Below, piece after piece: positions 42,163 through 44,653 of a DNA stretch of 44,653 bases (positions are counted from its first letter, which is position 1; each line of letters starts with the position of its first letter). A program made the translations under genes and the position numbers. The DNA comes from Sulfurovum sp. (lineage in GTDB: Bacteria > Campylobacterota > Campylobacteria > Campylobacterales > Sulfurovaceae). The notes under the pieces were generated by a model, which saw only the letters and a program-made list of their open reading frames with translations, made no database searches and was not told the DNA's origin. The stretch lies in contig JALSJI010000080.1 in NCBI GenBank assembly GCA_026989435.1, positions 1-44,653 on the forward strand, written 5' to 3'.

Positions 42163-44653
42163 AACCCTTTTGCTCTCTCTTCTCTTTCTCTTTGTATCTG
42201 CTGCTCATGCCCAGCCTGAGCCCTTTAAATACCTTGAGTTTATCTGGGATTCTACGCCCGATGATCAAGAAGGGGATAACTATTATGATATTAGTAATTC
42301 TGCACCGACAGGGGGTAACGCATTTATTAAAACAATGAGAATCTATGAAGATCAGAATAAGACAAAACTTATCAGAGAGGTGGATATAAAAAACCATGCC
42401 AAATTTCCGGATAATTACCAGTTTATTCATAAAATAAAACAAGGAGAATTATTTGTATCAAAAGCAGAGGGGAATGCTACACACTATAATAAAAACTCTA
42501 CCGTTTATTATAGTGATTATAACAGTGAAGATTGGCTAAATGCGGCATCCGAAGCCTTTAAATCAAGAAACCTCAATCACTATGTAGGAGGAAGCTACCC
42601 AACCGGAGGTCCTGACAACATGCGTATAGATAATTATAAAAACAACATAGGGGATGACAGTCACTATACACGCCACAAACTCAGCTACTACAAGGGCTTT
42701 AAGGTAGGCATTAATGGCGGGGGCTACGTGATAGTCTCCGAGAGAGGAGGCAATAATACCTATGTACTTGAGGCGCGCGACAAGGATGGCAAACGACTCA
42801 AAACACTCTTTATCCAAGAAGGAAACGATATGCACTGCTCACAGGCTACCAACGGCACCCCTTATGTGCCATCGGGTCGTATGCAAAACATGCATCAAGA
42901 AATCTGTGTGGCGGTCTATCCTCTACAAGCTCTAGCCGATCCAGGCCAAACCATAAGCGATATCATACTCTGGTCCGGAACTGCCGATCATCCAGACGGT
43001 AAGGTGATGCTTATACATGACCTACAAGCACCTGCACTCTGCTATGACTATACCGTTAGACAAAACGGTCTTACCCCTCGCTTCCAAAGATAGAAATATC
43101 CAAAGCATCAGTGCTCAAGACATCTCTATCGCAGTGGGAATTAGAAGTATGTTAACCGACTTCAATATGACCCAAAGTAGTATCAAACTCGATGCACCCC
43201 TAGAGTTCAAAAAAGCGTTCTACGCTCCCAACCATATCAACAAATATCTCCCGGCTAAGTATATCTATGGAACCACAATACCCGAAATAGCTATCGGAGA
43301 GGGTGCCAAAGACGGAGTAGACGGCGGAGGAACTATAGACTCTAATGAGCGCTATTTCTCCAAATTTGACTATGCTGCTCCCACGCACTTAGATCCTATC
43401 CGCTTTAACATTGAGCTTAATGTCACCTATGATGTCTCTAAAGAGCAAAATAACCCTCAAAACTTTGTCTTTACGACAGATAAGAATAAAATAAATGCGC
43501 AAAACTCTTACTATCAAGAGCTGGTTGCATGTCCCACTTCGCCTGTCTATCGTCCTCTGAAAGGAAGATTTAACATAGAGCGTACGATAGTAATAATTAC
43601 CCGGCAGACAGTGAACCCGAATTACGCTTCCCTCTCTATACACAGGTAGCAGGCAAGGCATTTGATATCTCCATAGTCTCCTACAATCCGGACGAAAAGG
43701 ACAGTGCGGGCAATCCTCTCTACCTCAGCGAACAAAGGCTCAAAGATACCACGGTAGAGCTAGAACTTATCGATGTCTCCTCCTACCATGACGAAAACTC
43801 CTTTTTTAGATGTTCCGATCCCGAACTTGATATTATCTCACACGTAGGCAACAACGGCAGTATCTTTGTCGAGTTTAACAATACCTCAAGAGCAACAATC
43901 CAAAACCTCAATACAAACAAAGCCCTCCAAAGTGCCGCCTTTAGGCTATGGGTACTAGAGGACAGCAACGGTACACTCATCAAACACACCTGCGACAATA
44001 AAAACGACAATCAATGTTTCCTAGCACTCTATAATACCACCCTCAAAGCATTGGATACCCAAGGCTACTGTAGCTCCTGTAGCAGCTACGAAGGGGGATG
44101 CTACCAGTGCCTTAAGCACTATTTTGCACGACCAATTTGCTCTAGAGACAACTTTGCTATACGTCCTGCTGCATACAGCATAGCAGTCTCCGACAGCAAT
44201 GAATCGGATACCCCTACGGATAAATATGTGCCTATCGGCACCAATGACACATACAGCCAAGCTCCTATACTATCAGCTGGATACCTCTACAAGGTAGATG
44301 CCAATGCCACACTCTATGGCTCCAATAGATACGCAGAGGGCTATAAACAAGAGTTCTTAGGCTCTGCTTCACAACAACTTATCTCTGAGTTACGTTTTCA
44401 GCATAGCGGAGAATCCTGCGCAGACACAAACGCCACACCGTGGCCTACACGCTTTTTTAACGGAAAAATCGTAGGCAATATTCATGATCCTCTTTCAGGA
44501 AACTCAAATAATTTGCATACTGCCCTCAATACGGGAGCATATGACTACCATATAGAAGATCTTAACTGGACCATCGTCGATCAATCCAGATATGTAGATA
44601 AAGACGGCAACAAACTTAAAACTTTTCCCGATGTAGACGACTGTATCACTAGC
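42149..44653 (+). pseudogene. Second giant secreted protein, paralogue of the lectin protein, with two frameshifts; 3' end cut by the window
   Basis: Signal peptide MPYLKTLLLSLLFLFVSAAHA, then an N-terminal region unrelated to the lectin domain. From LCYDYTVRQNG on, it follows the first giant protein closely: PEIAIGEGA, RYFSKFDY, GRFNIERTDS, FPLYTQV, FDISIVSYN, NSFFRCSD, CYQCLKHYFARPICSRDNFAIRPAAY. The reading frame changes near the C-run 43074-43077 and returns near 43585, so neither ORF spans the gene. The sum of the two changes is zero. Either both are real mutations (pseudogene, or mutation plus suppressor) or both are sequence errors. The intact start, promoter and downstream open frame of over 1000 bases argue against long decay. 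The alternative starts at 42104 and 42143 are less well placed. Confidence 0.75.
44527..44653 (+). repeat. 127-bp direct repeat, copy 2 (ends at the window edge)
   Basis: Identical to 37841-37967. The identity begins abruptly and continues to the last base of the window, so its true length cannot be seen. Confidence 0.95.

Noticed and set aside
43074-43077. Phase-variable homopolymer
   Set aside because: A run of four C is too short for the slipped-strand variation known in Campylobacterota, which uses runs of about eight or more.
1-44653. CRISPR arrays, insertion sequences or prophage genes
   Set aside because: I saw no regularly spaced repeats, transposase or integrase motifs, or phage structural genes. 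All sizable frames are explained by the listed genes or are their shadows.

Overview
The window (about 40% G+C) looks like a chromosomal contig from a free-living Campylobacterota (epsilonproteobacterium) of the Sulfurovum/Sulfurimonas type. I base this on the protein style (ATP synthase subunit c with a signal-like N-terminus, epsilon-type LptD and UvrC, AT-rich TATAAT promoters with weak -35 boxes) and on the gene order purD - RDD protein - lptD - J-domain protein - phosphoribosyltransferase - pnp, which recalls Campylobacter relatives. This placement is inference; no database search was made.

Layout. 1-442: 3' end of a CopB-type copper-resistance outer-membrane protein. 593-4501: recR with a Dabb protein (minus), dnaJ and a DpsL-like ferritin (plus), HU, tRNA-Leu(GAG) and atpE (minus). 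4684-12431: a tightly packed minus-strand operon purD > RDD > lptD > J-domain > phosphoribosyltransferase > pnp > a degenerate FtsK/SpoIIIE-like protein. Several of its genes overlap. Upstream of purD lies a 366-base gene-free stretch. It carries a strong candidate for 6S RNA (perfect -10 box, about 185 nt, closing stem) followed by a long two-stem inverted repeat. 12841-14406: hemD and a CDF metal exporter. 14546-16879: a membrane PAS-GGDEF-EAL protein whose GGDEF is degenerate and EAL intact. 16906-22462: htpG, guaA with a zinc-ribbon membrane protein, and nadB with a 49-aa membrane protein that I translated by hand. 22557-24790: a DciA-like protein and uvrC.

24980-30667 is a four-gene signalling operon: PAS protein, Hpt protein, 1174-aa hybrid histidine kinase with a NIT-type sensor, and single-domain receiver. 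The Hpt protein and the kinase carry extra domains that look like receiver or Hpt folds without their phosphorylation residue, joined by long acidic linkers. lon and bamD follow on the minus strand.

33924-41375 is a minor-pseudopilin island: one pseudopilin on the minus strand, then a 1466-aa secreted protein with an N-terminal F-type (fucose-binding) lectin domain, then three pilin-like proteins. After hpf, a second giant protein related to the first begins at 42149 and runs off the window. It contains two compensating single-base frameshifts. Its last 127 bases are identical to part of the first paralogue, and the identity starts abruptly. That length suggests the contig was broken by the assembler at a repeat.

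The most interesting parts are the lectin/pseudopilin island with its modular paralogue, the pseudo-domain phosphorelay operon, the 6S RNA/inverted-repeat locus, and the FtsK-like protein without a P-loop downstream of pnp.
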